Position numbers and translations under genes: made by a program
Notes under the pieces: generated by a model
The model's input: only the letters and a program-made list of their open reading frames with translations
Told to the model about the DNA's origin: nothing
Databases searched by the model: none
In this document: piece by piece, positions 30,669-44,004 of the stretch
How the letters are laid out: each line of letters opens with the position of its first letter
Numbering within the stretch: the first letter of the stretch is position 1
From: Prostheceraeus crozeri
Lineage: Eukaryota; Platyhelminthes; Polycladida; Euryleptidae
DNA length: 64,000 bases
Assembly: GCA_907163375.1 (NCBI GenBank)
Contig: CAJQUW010012946.1
Span: 62,001 to 126,000, forward strand
Reading direction: 5' to 3'

Positions 30669-31720
30669 TAATAATAATAATAACTGTATATCTATAGAGC
30701 GCCATTACTTGGTGAGCTCATGGCGTAACAAAATTATACAAAATTACATGTACACAAAATAACATAAACACACCTGCGATTGTAAGAAATAAAGTGTGTC
30801 TTCAAAGACTTTTTAAATGAGTGTAGGGATGCAGAGTTCCTCACGTCTCTTGGTAAGGAATTCCACAATACGGGTGCAGCATAGGAAAATGATCTTCTTC
30901 CAAAGCGAGTCCGATAATTGCGAGACTCCAGAATTTGGTCATCATCAGATGAACGAAACGATCGCCTAGGAACATATACGGATACGAGATCTGACAAATA
31001 GGACGGACAAGAGCCCTGAAGAATCTTGTACACAGTGACACAAATTTTAATACATGTCCGTTGTCTGATACGACGCCATTGTAAATCAGAAAGATGACAC
31101 GATATATTATCATTGTTTTGTTTTGAATGAGCTTTAGCTTATCCACAAGATACGTTGGACAGTTTTATAGAATTGAATTACAGTAATCAATTCCAGAAAG
31201 AATAGTACTGCACACCACAGTTTTAAAAACACACGCATCTGTTGATAAATAGCGTCGGATCAGGCGCAAACGGCGCAACTCACAATTTAAAACACGAATC
31301 AAGTTGATAACGTGACACGATAAATCGAGGTTTCGATCGAATGATATACCAAGATTCCTTCCTCACTTTCTGAGGAAAATCAAAATGCGGCAGTGGCTCA
31401 GTTGGAATTCTTATGCTTGGAGGACATAACATCAGTCTTCCGTCTATTCAAAATCAGTTGATTACTTGCCAACCAATCAATGTACTCACTCAGAAGTCGT
31501 GCTTTGATAGAATTAGCAGTCATCCGCATACATACGGTATCTGAAAGAGTGGTAGCCGAACACTTCCGAGATTGGTGAGAAATAAAGCGAGAACAAAATA
31601 GGTCCTAGGACGGAGCCTTGTGGTACACCACATGGAAGAAATGATTTTTTGGATGTGCTGTGAGACACCATGACAGACTGAAATATGGAACATTGTACGT
31701 GTATTTTCCATATATCTATG
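30669..31720 (-). pseudogene. Decayed LINE reverse transcriptase, 3' half
   Basis: Read on the minus strand. At 31560-31635 the RT block VPQGSVLGPILFSLY is followed by F.YRMYADD (catalytic YADD). Lower down comes KLKLIQNK, and finally YKILQGSCPSYLSDLVSVYV ... RTRFGRRSFSYAAPVLWNSL P-type sequence, the C-terminal block of many animal LINE proteins (FSYAAP.LWN.LP...R...SL..FK..LK). Frameshifts and stops separate the pieces. The 3' end carries a (TAA)n run at about 30669-30682. The 5' part is missing. Confidence 0.75.
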
Positions 31721-33207
31721 TAAATACTTTAAGAATTGTGCGGCATTGCTTTAAGTTTTCACTATTTTCCGAGAAGCTATTTTGCTCAACAGGAAATTTG
31801 CCATTTTGATATAACTTGACCGATAAGCTTTCTCCGACTTTTATTGTCAATTTTCTACGACCTTCTTTCAATTGTTTTGTTGAATATCTGCGACAGAGTT
31901 AGAAGCCATCTGATTCCCATCAAATGATAGGACTCCGGCCTAATAGTTGTGGGAATGAACCGTGATAGTGAAAAAGGAATGTCGTATCACTCGGTGATTC
32001 AGTAGACAAAGGTCACATCAGAGACCAAAATGAAATGCTAGTTTGTTTGAGAACATTACCTTTAACCCTCACGTTAATCGTGTATGTGATGGCTTCTCTA
32101 AGGCGCATATTAAAATCGAAGGTATGCTCATATGTTTTGGAGAAGAATGGGGATTTTCCTGCCTGGTAGAGACTGGAGAAAAGACATCAAGAAGATGAGA
32201 GGAGCCGAGTCGCATGCATCCAACTGAAAGCGACATTTGATCAACTTTCATCGAAAATGATTGATAATTGATACAGCAATGACCAGTAACTCGTATAGGT
32301 TCAGGTAAGCCTATAATGATCTATGATGTAGGTTGCCAGTTAATTTTTCAAAAAAGGCTTTATACGTGCACGTATACTTGACACCCGGAGTCGGAGTCCT
32401 ATCAAAATGATAGGACTCCGCATCCCTGCTTTGAATGTAATTTCTATGGTTGATCCCGATGTCTATATTCAACGATAGAAATGTTAATACTCGTCGTTTT
32501 GATTCAGCTTTCTAGCGGGTTTTATTTGGAATTATATATATTTATATGCAGCGACATAAATTAGCTACTATCCGTAGCTATCGTTAGGCTAGGAAGGAAA
32601 TTACAAAATGTTTCTAACATCAATACAAAAAATTTTTGAAATTCACACACGACATAGAAAGGCAGGTATAACTTTATAACTGTCAAGTTCAATATTGTTG
32701 TTGATCTTTGGTTTGAGTTTAGTGATGAATAAGGCCTCTCGCATTTGTTAAGTGATGGAGTCTTTGTCATTTGAAAGAATGCTTATTGAAATTGTTGAAT
32801 TTTTACATGTTCTTAGATGTCTGATGAAATGCTGTTCACGGCAGCGGACATGAAGTTTTCATAAGCTTTCCATTTCGTTTCCATTCATAAGCTTTCGGCA
32901 TGGTATTGCGTGACATAGGTCACTAGGCATCTAATTGTTCAAATATCACAGATCTAAGAGTATTTTTATTGTTAAGTACTACTGTAGCGTGGAGTGCAAT
33001 TGATGTCAATAATAGTTTGCTTCATATTATATTTTGCTAATCTTCGGTAGGGTGTAGCTGATAGTTTTCAGGTTTTATTCTCGGAGCACTTGTTCAACTT
33101 TAGTATTTTATTTCTTAACCTTCTGTGTCGAGTGGCCAAGGAAGAGAATGGAAGACTATCGATTTCGCCTTCCCTATAAAAACAGCAGGACACACGCCGG
33201 CGGTACC
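31721..33207. other. No gene recognised; one repeat copy inside
   Basis: No coding signal. The stretch at about 32895-33000 (tgacataggtcactaggcat, then ctaattgttcaaatatcaca, then gatctaa) is repeated in the same orientation at about 35247-35345, on the far side of the Tc1 element. The tandem phrase 'cctatcaaatgataggact' appears at about 31915 and 32397. Confidence 0.45.
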
Positions 33208-33209
33208 TA

Positions 33210-34864
33210 CAGATTGTTTCATAAAAAATGGATCACCCTCAAACATCGCCTTAACTTCAACTTTGTCTAACTCCGCCAAACTTGAACGAATTTCTCTGAA
33301 ATTTGAAAGATATGTCAGTTGTGCTTACTAATATCATTGTTGGAAATTTCAAGCATGAATATTGAGTTGTTTTCCTGTTATAGATAAAAAAGTGGTAGAT
33401 AATTTGATCTTCATTTAGCAATGTTACACAAAATCATACCTCACTTTTATAAAATTACATTTGTTTCCTTTGTTATATAATATGTTGTTCTACAAACCAA
33501 AAGCTATCAAGCAAAACAAAAAAAAGAACATCGGTCAATCAGAGCCAGTATAGCATCATTATTCATCAACAATAATGTAACTGCTACATGTGATTAACTG
33601 GACTTCATGTTCCATAGCTTCCTGACTTCGTTGCGGTGGTGTTGGCAGCACTCCTGATTGCTTTCAGCTAGAAATCTATCTCTTACCGGTTGAAAACAAT
33701 ACAAAGCACAAATGAACAATAACGAGATCGCATTCACAAAAGGCAAAGTGTCAGCCTTGCTAGAACTAGGGTTTTCTTTGCGAGCTACAAGCAAGCGACT
33801 AAATGTCCCTTACACAAATGTGCATCGATGGCATAATGATGATTTTCGACTCTGTCGTAAAGAGGGCTCTGGCCGTCCACGCAAAACATCCAAACGTAGA
33901 GACCGCCTAATTTTGAGATTTGTTAAAGTTGATCCAAGTCTCTCGTTAACTGAGATGGCTGCACTGGAATCGTCTATTTCTAAGTCCACAATTCGTAGAA
34001 GACTTATTGAGTCGAATTTCAAGAGCTGTAAGAGGCCCTCTCAGATCGAATTATCAGATCAGCATACAAAAAGACGTCTCAGATGGGCAATGAGTCATTG
34101 TCACTGGCGAAATTGATGGGATCGGGTTGTCTGGTCTGATGAGGCATCAGTCCGTCTGAAGGATAGTGATGGTCGATTGAGATTATGGATAAAATCTGAT
34201 CAGGAAATTCCGAGACATTTACATCGCCCCCGGGTACAAGGTGGTGCGACTCTACTGATTTGGGCTGGCATTTGGACCAATGGCCGCTCTGAACTTCACA
34301 TACAGCAAGGAACCATGAATTCTGAACGCTATGTGAATGTTTTACGAATGAACATTGGCCAAATGACAGATCAACTTGGTGATCCATCGACTTGGTTATT
34401 TATGGATGATAATGCTACGTGTCACAGGAGTAGTAGAGTCAACTTATGCAAGTCTCAATTAGGGCTTAGGACATTATCTTGGCCAGCTCGTTCTCCTGAT
34501 CTGAATCCCATAGAAAATGTATGGAGTGTTCTAAAACGTAACGTTCGTCGTTCACTGCCACCTACAGATGGCGTATCACAACTTACGTCACTGTTAAAAA
34601 GAGAGTGGAGAAAGTTAGATCAGTCAAAAATCAACGATATCATCAAATCAATGCCTAGACGAATTGGTAATGTCATTGACAATAAGGGTGGGGCCACAAA
34701 ATATTAGCTTCTTAAGAACCGTTACTGTATCATAGCTTATCAGATTATATAAGGACATTTAAATATATTAGGGACATGAAATAACATGAAAAATGCTTTC
34801 TGTATCATACTTATGTTTTATTTAGTCAAATTTTAGGATGATCCACTTTTTATGAAACGGACTG
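33210..34864 (+). mobile_element. Tc1-like DNA transposon
   Basis: The left end cagattgtttcataaaaaat followed by GGATCACC is matched inverted at the right end (GGATGATCCACTTTTTATGA, then AACGGACTG). TA duplications lie at 33208-33209 and 34865-34866. Length 1655 bp is usual for the group. It carries one transposase gene with a single in-frame TGA. Confidence 0.85.
33712..34707 (+). pseudogene. Tc1-like DD34E transposase, one in-frame TGA
   Basis: Helix-turn-helix pair (GFSLRATSKRLNVPYTNVHR; GRPRKTSKRRDRLI), then the catalytic domain with WSDEASV (Asp1), FMDDNATCHR (Asp2) and SPDLNPIENVW (Glu), with 34 residues between Asp2 and Glu. TGA at 34114-34116 lies between CHWRN and WDRVVW; otherwise the 331-codon frame is complete. 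All three catalytic acids survive, so the loss may be recent. Confidence 0.85.
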
Positions 34865-34866
34865 TA

Positions 34867-36289
34867 TAATCGTGCATTCATCAAGGCAAGGCGTGAGGAG
34901 CGAGAGAGATAGAGAATTCTACGATACATGCGTAACTGGCGGCAAATCAACAACCTGAAACCCAAATCAACAGCTCCTGAGGGCCACCTGCATTCCTCCT
35001 CAAGAAAAGTGAATGTTACACAAGCAATTTATTTTTTTTGTTTCTCAACTTTATGTTTTGGGGATAATTAAACATCACCCGTAACACTATTTTGAGCATA
35101 AAAGTCGTTTAATTGTAATTGAAGATTTTGATTTCAAAGTAATTATAATTATAATTGTAAATGTTCAACTGCGATTGTAATTGCAATTGAAAAAATTGTG
35201 TAATTGTTCCAACCGTGTACCCATGGTAATAAAATCTTTAAATTTCGGCATGGAATTGCTTACATAGGTCGCTGGGATCTAATTGTTCAAATATCACAGA
35301 TCTAAAAGGATCTTTATCATTAAGTACAATGTTGAGCGACGTCCTTTTTTAAGGACGGTGGGCACAAAGGGGAAAACTTGATTTGCTATAATATCTGTGT
35401 GCAATAGCGTGCTGCGGAAGCACTTTTCATTAAATGCTGATGAATCTACATTATACATGTACTGCTGACAGATAAATGAGTGCTAATATCAAACCCTGAC
35501 AAATTAGACTTCTGAATATATTGAAAAATGGTCGATGCACTGTAAAAGATTGGAAAGTAATCAATGTATCGAAGATCTTTACGATTTCATACAAAGCTTT
35601 ATGATTTTCTTGTGGCAAAAGTATATACAAACAACACAACAGGCGTACTAACTCATAACACATTGCTTTGTTGTTCCATCAAGAACTGTGAACGGTTTAA
35701 CGGTGTGTGATTCGAAAAATTTTGATGGATTTCATCAGACCTGCTTTTAGTCAAAGCTTGGCCTGTTCCTACTGGATGTCGACCGTGACGATTGGAAGTC
35801 AGGTGTGCTCAGCTACTGTCATTCCAACGGTAAATGACAATCTGCACCTGCTTGTTTGTCTTCATTTATCTGCTTTTTGTTCTGTGCTTCCCTTCTTTAT
35901 CGCGATAGAATATTTGATACAAGCTTTTCGCACTTTATTCGTGCGTAGGCCTCTTGAGTTGGCATGGACCATGCCTCGATATCCAAATAGTGCTTGCTAT
36001 CCATGGACGTCCTTTGCGCTTGGCACCATGTCGACTATAGTTTAGTATCATCGAAAAGCATTTTGTTAGTTAAACTACCGGAATATACCGGTCTCCTCTC
36101 TGCTGTCAGTGGATTGCACTACATCGGTGAAAAATTGATAACACAAAGGGAAAGAATTAAAGAACGCCAACTTGACATCAAATAATTAAAGGATGATAAA
36201 GTGCTCCCTTTGCATTGCATTCAGCATCAAGATCCCAAGGAAGATGTCAAGATGACAGTATTGAAGAAGTTGGATGATAATTGCTCCAA
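34867..36289. other. No gene recognised; AT-rich and repeat sequence
   Basis: Contains the second copy of the 32895 repeat at about 35247-35345 and an 'attataattataattgtaa' stretch near 35140. The frames at 35707-36045 and 35994-36185 have no recognisable domain. Confidence 0.4.
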
Positions 36290-36619
36290 TTGATTTACAG
36301 TGTGTAGTGGGGTTCCACAAGGTAGCGTAGTGGGTCCTCTACTCTATGCATTTGCTATGGATGATTTAAATGCCAAGTTCAATAGCTCCATAATGGTGAA
36401 ATTTGCGGATGATATTTTTCCCTTTTGCAGTTAATGACGAATAGCACTGACGATCGCATTGTTGAGGAACTGCAACATATCAATCAGTGGTCAGACAATC
36501 ACGGAATGACATTGAACTATATGAAAACCAAAATCATGAACTTTGTTCTCTTCATTCGAACTTGGCGATCCGTCATTCAACATTATTATTGAAGCTGTCA
36601 GTGTTGCGAAGCTATTAGG
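36290..36619 (+). pseudogene. LINE reverse transcriptase fragment
   Basis: CSGVPQGSVVGPLLYAFAMD and MVKFADDI give the RT motif pair before and at the active site (FADD). Then EELQHINQWSDNHGMTLNYM, KTK. TAA and TGA follow FADDIFPFCS, and the frame changes. The fragment ends exactly where the pogo element at 36622 enters (..AKLLG|). No clear continuation was found on the other side. Confidence 0.7.
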
Positions 36620-36621
36620 TA

Positions 36622-37885
36622 CAGTAAAACCTGTTTACAATGGACCCCCGCTAGAACGGACACTCGTACGCAACGGACAATATAGTCTCCATATTTAGCA
36701 TTTTCCTTGAAATGTCCCTCACTAGAATGGACACCTGCCTAACGTGGACAACGGACACATTTTCTGGCTAAATTACCTGTTTTTAGTGGACCTTTTCTTC
36801 TCGATAAGGATTTGTCATTTTCGATATCAATGGGCGGTTATCAGAAATTAGTGGTTCGTCGGTTTCCTTACACGTGTTGATGACTCTCTTGTCTTTCCAG
36901 GTTGCTGATGTTTTGCTATCGCAAACTGGTAAATCATTAGCTGTGACTTGCTATTTTTAGTCAATTACAACCTTGATTTTCTCTTTAGAAGACATTTAAG
37001 TGCATGTTCAGCTTGAAAACGGTTTAATACAGATTGTGATGACTGACAAGACAGATAAACTTACACATTAAGAGGGAAATGAAAGTGATAGAAACTATTC
37101 CATTAAAAAAAACCGCCAGAAGGAATGTTGATTTTCTAAGTTGCTAAGATGACGATGTGACTTTGAGACATCCAGATCGGCAGCATATTGAGTAAGAAGG
37201 AAGAAATTCTGCAGATATTTTCTTCTGGAGAGATCAATTCCAATCGCCAGAAGCTAACAGCAAAGCAGAAGAGTGGACTTCAGCTTCATATCGACTATGG
37301 CCACAACAAGAAGGCCTGGATGACTTCGAACATCTCCGAAAATTGGCTGAGGAAACTCAACAACCACATGTGTTTCGAGAATCGGAATATCATTCTTCTA
37401 ATGGATAACTGCTTGCCACACTGCAGAATGCCGTTATCCAACATTAAGTTGCTTTTTATTCCACCAAGCAGATTGCAACCTCTCGACGACGGAATCATCC
37501 AGAATGTGAAGGAGGAAAGTCTATCTGTCAAATGTTGGATAAAATTGAGCGGCTTAAGTTATGTGGTGGATTCAACTTTCGAGTAATTCACATATCCAAA
37601 ACACAACTTCTGCCATTTCATATTGTGCAAGATATTTGTACAGATCGATTTCCCTTCAAATGTTAAGCCGACACCGGTGAAAGTAAATGCCTATATCACA
37701 TGTGCACTAGTAGTATTATAGGACATAAGGAAAATTCTATTAAAGAGTAATCACATACATATAGTCTGGAGGTGTCTAGAAGGAAATAAAAGCATTTATT
37801 GTAACCCCTTCCTACAGCGGACACCTGTACGGCAAGGACACTTTCAGCTGCAGAAATCAGTGTCCATTGTAGACAGGTTTCACTG
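36622..37885 (+). mobile_element. Short Tigger-like pogo element
   Basis: Terminal repeats cagtaaaacctgtttacaat at the left and attgtagacaggtttcactg at the right, inverted, with TA at 36620-36621 and 37886-37887. Subterminal 'tagaa.ggacacctg' and 'cagcggacacctg' repeats are present. 1264 bp, shorter than a full Tigger, so internally deleted. Confidence 0.85.
37188..37586 (+). pseudogene. Tigger/jerky-type transposase remnant
   Basis: NKKAWMTSNISENWLRKLNN, then ENRNIILLMDNCLPH (Asp2 of the DDE triad), LSNIKLLFIPPSRLQPLDDG and IIQNVK (third acid). This is the catalytic core of Tigger/jerky transposases. The N-terminal DNA-binding domains and Asp1 are missing. Confidence 0.75.
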
Positions 37886-37887
37886 TA

Positions 37888-40019
37888 TTAGCAAAAGCAA
37901 GAATGCAAATTATGCAATGGATAATAAAGTAATATACTTAAGTGACCTGTATAGATAGGCAACGGAACCGGGATGCAGACCGTATAGCAGCCGTACAAAA
38001 ATGTCGAAGTCTGGAATTGTTCTCTCTCTCTTCCCTGAATGCTGAAGACGAATTGTGCTTGACCTCTATCTTCCGGTGGGCACCATTGAACATCGATAGT
38101 AATACATACCAAAGGATGATGATAAGTAGATTGCAGCTAATCAAAACAATGCTCAACTCTACTAATCTGATAAGTAATTGCATATTTTGCATAAATAATT
38201 TGCTATGCTAACCTTCGAAAGTGTGTCACAACACATTGCAAATGATAGCAGATTTATAGAAAAGTCAAGGTGCATTTTTCTGATAAATCACATATCGAAC
38301 TAGTAAAAAAGACGGATACCTTTATTAATTTAGGTAAAATAAAACTTTTAAAAAAAATAAGAATATATCACGTATTTTTCTATGTGCCATCTGACGAGAC
38401 AGGTAGAGCGAATATACAATAATATCATAGTCATTCTCAAGGGTAATATGTCAGATCTTTGAAAACAATATGGCGTTCGATCAATCATTTCAAGAGCAAG
38501 ATGTATAAGGTAGATGATAAGTATTAATTTAATAATTGCAGGATCACAGAACTGAATCCTAGTCCTGATCTTATTAGTGATATTCATGCGGAAAGATATC
38601 TTTCATCAAACTGCGGGAGCAGGACATTAAATATGAAAATTCGCAAATTCTGAACCATCCAGAAAAGTGTATGAAAATATGAAATTCTTTCAAAATTATG
38701 TCTGAAAACAACTAAATGAAATTAAATAATTTTGGGTCCCAAAGTCCTGGAAGACTTCAAGCCATGTGCTGCTGACTTCGCAACTCTCCCCAACTCTCAA
38801 TCAAAATACTACGTACGCATATAAAAAGTCACAATTGATTCGACAATTGACTACAGGTTTTAATTTTCGAACTAAAATAGATCCATTTGTCTTCAGTTTT
38901 GATAATCTTTTTTACATAAGTCAATATTTTGATGTAGAACATCTTTTTTAAAACGTGGAGTTATTCATATCGATATGTGATTGATAAAGCTGTGAATCAT
39001 TACTTAATCGTAATCACTGTAAGTTCATATATTATTATGTTTATAGCAAGTAGGTACACAGAAATGATTTTTAACACATAATTTCCATGCTTGCAAATAT
39101 CACTTCCTCTTCGTTTCTTCCTTCTTCATTTTTGTGAAGAAAAATGTGATTTTTTTCAAAACTTGGATTGGCAGTATAAAGCGGCCTCGCTCACATCAGA
39201 ACAAAGAAATTGAAACACTTCTCAATTAGCTATCTACAAGCACCAAACATGTCAAGCAACTAATTTGATCTAAAAAAATTATCTATGGCAAAAACGAGCC
39301 AAACTAAATATGGCACAAAGATTAATATCTTGATATGAAATTTAGAGCCTGCAGTCAAAACCCTGAGTCGAAAGTCAAAGCCTTAGACACTAATCACCTT
39401 ATCTTTTGCATCTAGCTCTTGAAATGATTGATTGATTCTTATGAAATGAAATTAGCTCTTGAGAATATATCGAAATACAAACACACTTTTGAATAATTCT
39501 TTTACTATTTGCAATGCACAGTGAAAGAAATTCTCAGAAAAATTGATTGATTTAGCATATTGGATTTGCTGATACGCACCCGCATTGACAGCTCTATCAC
39601 CGGTGCTTATAAAAAAATTTTGTTACTTTTATATGAAAGAAAGACATGTCTGATCTTCAATCATGCTATTGAAAAAAGATTGTTGAAATTAGTCGATCGG
39701 AGATAAATACATGTACGAATTGCGAACAGCTTATGTTAAAATGCTGTTAATGCTGTAACAGAGAAATTTGATTATAACACACTATCGATTGCAAAATGTT
39801 ATGACTGAACTGGAATAATGACAACAATAATAATCCACCTAAAGTTGGGAGATAGAATAATTAGATATCGAGTTGCATCCTCAGTTGAAAATAATTGAAA
39901 CAGATCTGAAAAGCTGCCATTTCATCCAATATCAGGAATCATCAGCAGGCCTAGTTCACATCTCTCAAGATCGACACAACTCATTTAAAGTTGCAGCAAT
40001 GCCTGGGTAAATTCGAGAT
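37888..40019. other. No gene recognised
   Basis: AT-rich. Short frames only (38348-38587, 37942-38211 and similar) without domains. No repeat arrays seen. Confidence 0.45.
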
Positions 40020-40315
40020 TTGCAATTAGCAAGTTAGTGAAATTTCGAAGGGGATTCATTAAATATCACTTTAAACACACTGCTGGCAAATCGCCTAAGT
40101 TAGTGCGCCTGCAATAATCAATAACAACTTTTTTTGCATACACAATGTAAATGGAATAATTAGATAGGTCTATTTGATTTTTAATATTGAAAACAATGTT
40201 TAATTATTGCAGGCGCACTAACTTAGGCAATTTGCCAGCATCAATGTGTTTAAAGTGATATTTTATGAATGCCCGTCGAAATTTCACTAACTTGCTATTA
40301 GGCCTATGAGAGAGA
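40020..40315. mobile_element. Foldback MITE
   Basis: Two arms of about 100 bp are inverted copies: tagcaagttagtgaaatttc ... aaatatcactttaaacacac ... cctaagttagtgcgcctgca on the left, and the complement on the right (about 40205-40310). The loop is about 85 bp. No coding capacity. 'Agttagtg' occurs twice in each arm. Confidence 0.8.
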
Positions 40316-41504
40316 ATGGATCAGATGATAAAATATAACACGGAAGCGGACGGATATAGAGACGTGACCATAGACCTTGATAAAACAAGAAGAACAGCAA
40401 TGCAAAAAAGTGTAAGAAGTTATTGATAGCTAAGCATTTTCACATAATATGACTATGATAATTGTCGGAGCGCTTACATTAGTTGAGTGATAAGCATATT
40501 AAAGATACAAACATTCAATCAATAAGCACTTAATTATTAATTATTAATTATCGAGCACTTAATCTATAAAAGGAAAACTCAAAGCGGTTCAATTGGTGCT
40601 CCCCAATTCGTACACTGCAGAGAATTTCAAAATCTAGAAATTGCTTTGGCACATTGTCTGATTAAGACCAAACATTATAGAAATTTCAGTGACTAAATAT
40701 GACGTCAAACATTAAAGACCTTTCATGCAATGACCTTTTAACTTTCTGACGGGAGAAATGAAGATGTGATGGACTCATACATGCAGTTGGTACACAGATT
40801 ATTTAGAGAAAGGGAACTTGAAAGCCGCCTGCGTGAATTATCCGTTATCCCCTCTAAATTTGTGAGTTTGTACTGATTGCATGCACATAGGGGTCAGACA
40901 ACGTATTGGTTACATGCTGCCCATGTACCTAGCGCAATGAATGAATCACACAAGGTAGGCGTTACAGACAAAGGGGAAAGATGTGCAGCGGCTACAAAGC
41001 TGAGTGAGAAAAGGAAACGTATTGGAATGGAATCCTTGCTACTAGACTATCTAAAGTTATTACCGCATGTATTTTGGAAACATTGTCAATCAATAGAATA
41101 GAGAAAATTTTACAGTGTATCTTAGTCCATTCAAGTTTTTGGTTTAGACTTTAATATTCTAACGTATATTTTGAAATATGAGTTTAAAGCAACCGAATTG
41201 AATATTAATGACGACTTCCAGAGAATTGGTTTCTTTTACGATTATGCCTGCGTATGTGTATATTAATTTTTCGTGTTAGAGTGCCGTGATAGACTGATTG
41301 AGTTCTGATAGACTTAATTTTCAAAAAGAACAGCATTATAACACATACGCAGAATATTGCGCACGGTGCATCGCGAGTGTAATGAACAAGTGTAGCACTA
41401 CTGTAGTGCAACCCTGATAAAGCGTAATAGCACTTAATTATAATCGCTAGCATTGAATAAACAACTCGAGAAAATGAAAAATCAAACACAAATTTTCTTC
41501 AAGC
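40316..41504. other. No gene recognised
   Basis: Nothing beyond short random frames. An AATTATTAATTATTAATTA run lies near 40531-40550. Confidence 0.4.
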
Positions 41505-42730
41505 AATTAAGAAAAAATATTAAATTATTATTCTGTACAATGTTTGTCTTTCTGCTTCTGCTGATACAATCATAAAAATAAAGGTAACTTTAAAATCACA
41601 ATGAACGAATTGTACTAGAGTCTGATGCATGGGAGCTGCTTTCTCTTGTTCCCACAGGCCGACGAATTTCTATGTTCTTTGCTGAGGTGCATAGTTGACC
41701 ATTGAATCACTTTCATAGAAGGATTGGCACTGTATGTAATTAGCAGTTGATAGACATCTGATGTAGGGACAGTCACGTGAACTCACACTCTAGATCTTAT
41801 TGTGCGAGCCGATTCTCCAACATATGTCGATGTGCAACCTGTACATTCAATGAAACATATACAAAACTTTAACAATCACACTTCAGATTTGTAAGACTGT
41901 GTACAGTATACACAGCTAGGTATACACTAATGCCATTTTTATATATCTTCGACAATATATTGAAAATTGAACTTAGGTGAACTTCAAGAAATGTGAAAGA
42001 ATGATGCTTTGAAGGATAATGACATGAATATAACGCAAATTCCAAACGGCAATGCAAGAGCGATTATCCAAAGAAAGTTATCAGACATGCTATGAAGCAA
42101 GTGAGTATATCCAGTGAGAAAGAGGTGAAAGAGAAAAGTTGTGGTCATCATTACCAAATAGCAATTAAGAGAGATCAAGAGAAATAAGAAGAGAATGGCA
42201 CAAATGTAGTTTGTCACCTCATTGAATGTCTGTTTCTCTAATAAACCTTTATCTCTTATTTTACTACCCATGCCACAACAGGAGTGTATACATGATAGCT
42301 ATCTGTAAATACTGTACGTAGTCTTACAAATCTGAGGTGTGATTGTTAAAGTTTTGTATATGTTTCATTGAATGTACAGGTTGCAGATCGTCATATGTTG
42401 GAGAATCGGCTCGCACAATAAGATCTAGAGTGTGAGTTCACGTGACTGTCCCTACATCAGATGTCTATCAACTGCTAATTGCATACAGTGCCAATCCTTC
42501 TATGAAAGTGATTCAATGGTCAACTATGCACCTCAGCAAAGAACATAGAAATTCGTCGGCCTGTGGGAACAAGAGAAAGCAACTCCCATGCATCAGACTC
42601 TAGTACAATTCGTTCAATGTGATTTTAAAGTTCCCTTTATTTTTTATGATTGCACCAGCAGAAGCAGAAAGCCAAACATTGTACAGAATAATAATTTAAT
42701 ATTTTTTCTTAATTGATTGAAGAAAATTTG
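41505..42730. mobile_element. Inverted dimer of a Penelope-like GIY-YIG fragment
   Basis: Arms of about 400 bp (41505-41915 and 42300-42730) are inverted copies around a spacer of about 390 bp. In the right arm the plus strand reads FCICFIECTGCRSSYVGESA, RTIRSRV (GIY-YIG-type C..C..SYVGE...R motif of Penelope-like endonucleases), then a TGA. The left arm reads the same on minus. The pair is a different family from the dimer at 7501-9237 but has the same architecture. It is decayed. Confidence 0.7.
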
Positions 42731-44004
42731 TGTTTAATTTTTCAGTATCTTTCCAACCAGTTATGAAGCAGTGGAGTCAACCTGATAGAATACCTATTAA
42801 AGGTTTTGAAAGTGAAATCAAAGAACGATTTTCTAAATGATAGCTAAAAGACCAAAATAATTGGACTATAATTCAATCAGATAGTAGTGTATAAATTGTT
42901 AGAACACCGAGGACTTGATAACTTACTTCATGGCTTAAAACACCGATTCGAGGATTTCACCAAACGTGGATTTCTCAGAAGACGCAGCAGACTCGTTGAA
43001 AGAACCCGATTAACCCGAACTGAAATTTAAAAACATAATCAAAATTGTTTACCTAAAAACTTTGCGTATAGCATTGGATGATATTTGCACAACTGTTTGA
43101 AGTAACTGCTTGACCCCTAGATAACTTACGATAATATGCTTGGGCCAGTAAGAAGGCTATGAAACAAGCGGAATCAAAATATATACCCGGTATCTAAAAT
43201 AAGAAAAATTCTGTTATAGTTTCGGTGTAACTAACTGCTGCATCATTTAAGTGATTACAGCGTATCTTCAAGACTTATAGCATAAATGTATGCATAGGTC
43301 CTCGCTTAGAAAGGTCTACAATTTTTAAATTAATATCCTGAATAATCAAATCTAATTAAGATATTCAAATTTACAATAATTTTTGTGTTATGATAACACA
43401 CATCGCATAGCACTCGAACGTATTGTTGAACTGGCTACTTTACACATACGACAATAGAACGAGGAATAGATAAGACTGTCTACATAAATCTTATAATACA
43501 GTTCTATTTCCTACCTCGAAAAATCTAAACAATTGCATAATTCAATAAAACAGTGAGTGAATGAATTGCTAGAACAATGAGGACTTGATGATTTGACTGA
43601 TGGACTATACAAATGATAAATTAGTTTCAATTGAACTTACCAAGTGATGGTTGAGACAAACCGGATAAGATGATTAATTCAACAAACGACGGATTTTCGT
43701 AAAAATACGAGACACTGAGACACGACCAAAGGATGTGATTAACAATGACTGTTGCACATGCCAAAGGCATCTGAAATTATACTGAACATACAAATGTTGC
43801 AATATCATTGGACAAAGTCAGATTACGGAGTCAAAACTGTCGCTGCGCGTTTGCTTCTTTTGGATAGCTTCTATGGCACTCATATTTTCCCACTTCCAGT
43901 GCAATTGGATCCAATTGACTTCGATTGAATGGTGAGGTGTGCTATGGCACTCCCATTGCGTGTCATAGAATACCATAGAGTGCCATTGAATTTGGTTAAT
44001 CGGG
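42731..44004. other. No gene recognised; weak repeats
   Basis: A phrase of the type 'gaattg(c/t)tagaaca..gaggacttgat' occurs at about 42895 and 43563, suggesting an old duplication. The stretch 43870-43995 is rich in 'tggcactc...ccatt' pieces. No genes. Confidence 0.4.
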
